A DNA stretch of 64,000 bases from positions 79,574,028-79,638,027 of the forward strand of contig NC_088295.1 in NCBI RefSeq assembly GCF_032854445.1. The letters run 5' to 3'. This document shows, in pieces, positions 61,879-64,000 of this stretch (position 1 is the stretch's first letter; every line of letters begins with the position of its first letter). Both the position numbers and the translations under genes were made by a program. Source of the DNA: Liolophura sinensis (Eukaryota > Mollusca > Polyplacophora > Chitonida > Chitonidae). The notes under the pieces are model-generated. The model saw only the letters and a program-made list of their open reading frames with translations. It made no database searches and was not told the DNA's origin.

Positions 61879-63560
61879 TCAGACACGGCACATGTACCAG
61901 ATTGTGATGAAAGGAAGGCTGTAAATGAGTGTGGTGCTGGCGCTGAGGAATCCCGCTCTCCCATACCCCGGGCAGCTGTCATCCCAACCTCCCTGATCAC
62001 CCGCTTCAGCATTCCGTTCCTTTAACCACATGATAAGTGGCTCGAAATAATCCAACATAGGCTGGGCGTCCATCTTTGTCTGCCCTGTGAAGACCTGCAT
62101 GGCGTCCTGCCACGGTTCGGACGAACCCATTCTCAACACGTCACTGAAGCAAGAGAAACGAGGAAGAGGATGGAAATTCACACAACGGTAATGAACAGAG
62201 GGTGGTTTAAAATGATTTGTCTAAACCATAATCTGCGCAGATTATCAATACCCCCGGTGACAAATTAAAGTGAACCATCACAAGTAATGTACAAAATTAA
62301 AGATCGATCGTACGGGTATTACTTTTTGCTTGATATTACACTATCTGACTCTGTGTATGACAGAATTTAACTCTGAAAAAAGGCTTCCAGCAATGCGAGC
62401 TTCGAACCAAAGACGTTCTGAGGAAGCACAGACACTACTTCTGGAAATGATCTGAAACCAGACCAGTCCCGGCCCAGGCTATTCAGTAGCCTGATTTGAC
62501 GTAAGTCATGAGACATCAGTATGTCACTACCGAGCTAACAATGTACCGCTTTCAGTTGGTTTTTGGTTGATAAAAGACATGGACGCATTTCCAAGATTGA
62601 TATTTGATGGATAAGAAGAAGGGAAAACGCGTTTATGATTGGACAAAATCAGATCAAAATGGTTGATGGACAGAAAGAACAGAAAACACCGGCGTGCTAG
62701 GTGCAGAATGGAATACTTCGAAAACCAGAGATGTATGATATGTCCACGTCCATGAAAGCTGCGGTTAAACAATTAATCCTGCATGCAGTGTGTATAGATT
62801 TTGTTTATTTAATATATTTGATTGCTTCATTGTTTTACTGCCCTATTCAAGAATGTTCCACTTATACGATTGCGGTGATTTCAATGTGAGATGGTTTCGG
62901 AGTGTCCGGGGTAATAATACATCGACCTTCAATCGTCCCTTCCTCTCCGGCCGTATGTGACAGGGCCTGCAGCAACCTGCGGATGGTCGTGGGTTTCCCT
63001 CGGGCTCTGCCCGGTTTCCGCCCACCATAATACTGGCCGCCATCGTATAAGTGAAATATTCTTGAGTACGGCGTAAAACACAATTCAAATAAATAAATAA
63101 ATACAATTGTTCAGCTACAAGCAAACCTTCCCAAATGTGAATTAGGCCATATTGGTTGAGGCGATCTCCTGAGAACATTATGTAAGACCACACAAGAGTC
63201 TCCTCCTTGCGATTAAGTCCGTATGAATAATGTACGCCGGAAAATTCAGAGAATATTACTGAACCGACAATGTCGCTTTATAGCCATCCTACTAGGGACT
63301 TAGCTTCAAATATCAGGAATCTTTTTTTCCCTTTTCTTGAGGAATTCCTCTCGAAAATGTATCTCTCTCTGCTACCAGAACATGTATTGACGAATAAGAC
63401 GAAACACATTTTGTTACAGATTCAACGATAGTCTCACCTCAGTAGATCTCCAGCTTGTTGAGACATGTAAATGTCACATTTATATAGTGGACCGGTTTGG
63501 TTGGCCTTCGCACACAGAGCTTTATGGAATTGGAACTGTATTATAGTACTGACAAAATAC
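61879..63560 (-). CDS. ACE: angiotensin-converting-enzyme-like M2 peptidase, last two exons (partial)
   Basis: Zinc dipeptidyl carboxypeptidase of family M2, normally at the cell surface or secreted. Exons on the minus strand: 63560-63438 and 62143-61879; the rest, including the HEMGH zinc site, should lie beyond the right edge. The first exon encodes (R)[16 protein letters not shown]...GPLYKCDIY: the Arg split over the junction and the next Tyr correspond to the chloride-binding Arg and catalytic-region Tyr of human ACE, and the two Cys to a conserved disulfide. The second encodes [16 protein letters not shown]...[16 protein letters not shown] and ends after a hydrophobic segment ([13 protein letters not shown]) only three residues from the stop. 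An unambiguous preceding exon was not found between 63561 and 64000. Confidence 0.92.
62805..62882 (-). repeat. SINE family A tail fragment, minus orientation
   Basis: Contains atatttgattgcttcattgt, tttactgccctattcaagaa and tgttccacttatacgattgc: the reversed 3' end of family A, diverged. It lies next to an oppositely oriented copy (62920-63105), in the intron between the two ACE-like exons. Confidence 0.65.
62920..63105 (+). repeat. SINE family A, 3' two thirds, well preserved
   Basis: Contains tcctctccggccgtatgtga, agcaacctgcggatggtcgt, gggctctgcccggtttccgc, ccataatactggccgccatc, gtgaaatattcttgagtacg and gcgtaaaacac with an AAAT tail. One of the best copies for the family A consensus. Confidence 0.82.
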
Positions 63561-64000
63561 CTGCAAAGGAATAAAAGGCACGCGGATAGATTACCAATCT
63601 GAGTGATGAAAATGATTGATTGATAAAGGTGACAATGAACAATTGTTTCAAAGCGATTGCATGTACCTCACGTATAATAATAAACGTCATCATTAAATCG
63701 GAAGCTCATATATGTCCACAGACCCCCATTAGTTTTCCAAAAGCGACAATGTTAACGTTTAGCGCTGTAGCTCGGTCCCAAACATTCCGTGGCCAATAAG
63801 CTTTGGTGCACACCTGGCCCAGCCTGTGAGAAAGAAGCCATAAAAATCTTGACATAGGTTGACCGTCAAAATCTGGACCTTTCCATGCCGGCAACTGAAA
63901 GGGGTGCCTAGCAACACCAAGGGGACGTTACTCGCAGCCTGATCACCACCTGTCTCCTTGTTTCAAGCTTTCATCATTAAAACTCATACCTGCCCAAAGC
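63561..64000. other. right edge, no exon assigned
   Basis: This should be intron or an upstream exon of the ACE-like gene. A minus-strand open frame at 63706-63894 contains GPDFDGQPMSRF, faintly like the GDFDPGAKF segment of ACE, but the surrounding residues do not match and I cannot place it. Confidence 0.3.

Noticed and set aside
63660-63690. TACGTGAG|GTACAT as the donor of the preceding ACE-like exon (would give YVR|YF)
   Set aside because: The join fits for three residues, but an in-frame stop lies a few codons upstream and nothing resembling the FHIP segment precedes it.
63706-63894. Possible upstream ACE-like exon
   Set aside because: Contains GPDFDGQ, vaguely like the family's GDFDPGA, but flanking residues do not match and the frame does not join exon 63560-63438 with valid splice sites.

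Overview
The window is animal nuclear DNA. It has genes split into many short exons with GT..AG introns, about 11 kb without an evident gene, many tRNA-derived SINEs, minisatellites, a Tc1-type transposon and a probable solo LTR. SINEs ending in AAAT repeats after a conserved '...ttgagtacggcgtaaaacacc...' tail, and the divergence of the proteins from vertebrate orthologs, suggest a lophotrochozoan, most likely a mollusc. That placement is inference; I ran no search.

Layout. (1) 2312-7152, minus: ribulose-5-phosphate 3-epimerase (RPE), 5 exons, 231 aa. (2) 8470-20845, plus: IQCB1/nephrocystin-5, 14 coding exons, 588 aa, head-to-head with RPE across 1.3 kb. (3) 22150-28937, minus: ELAC1 (short tRNase Z), 9 exons, 362 aa, tail-to-tail with IQCB1. 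(4) 28938-40288: no recognisable gene, several possible regulatory stretches. (5) 40289-58664, plus: a chimaerin (SH2-C1-RhoGAP), 12 exons, 498 aa, with a Tc1-type transposon in intron 6. (6) 61879 to beyond the right edge, minus: the last two exons of an angiotensin-converting-enzyme-like M2 peptidase. Every exon junction in the four complete genes keeps the reading frame and matches the family, so the models are well constrained although no transcript was available.

The genes do not form a pathway: sugar metabolism (RPE), cilium base (IQCB1), tRNA 3' processing (ELAC1), Rac inactivation (chimaerin) and peptide cleavage at the cell surface (ACE-like). Three genes carry minisatellites in introns or just past the stop codon.

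Main unusual signal: four minisatellites start at an exon edge and their repeat unit contains that edge: the RPE exon 4 donor (39 bp), the IQCB1 exon 3 donor (69 bp), the IQCB1 stop-codon region (73 bp) and the ELAC1 exon 3 acceptor (43 bp). In the RPE array every copy except the functional one has the donor GT changed to AT. I treat this as the observation most worth following.
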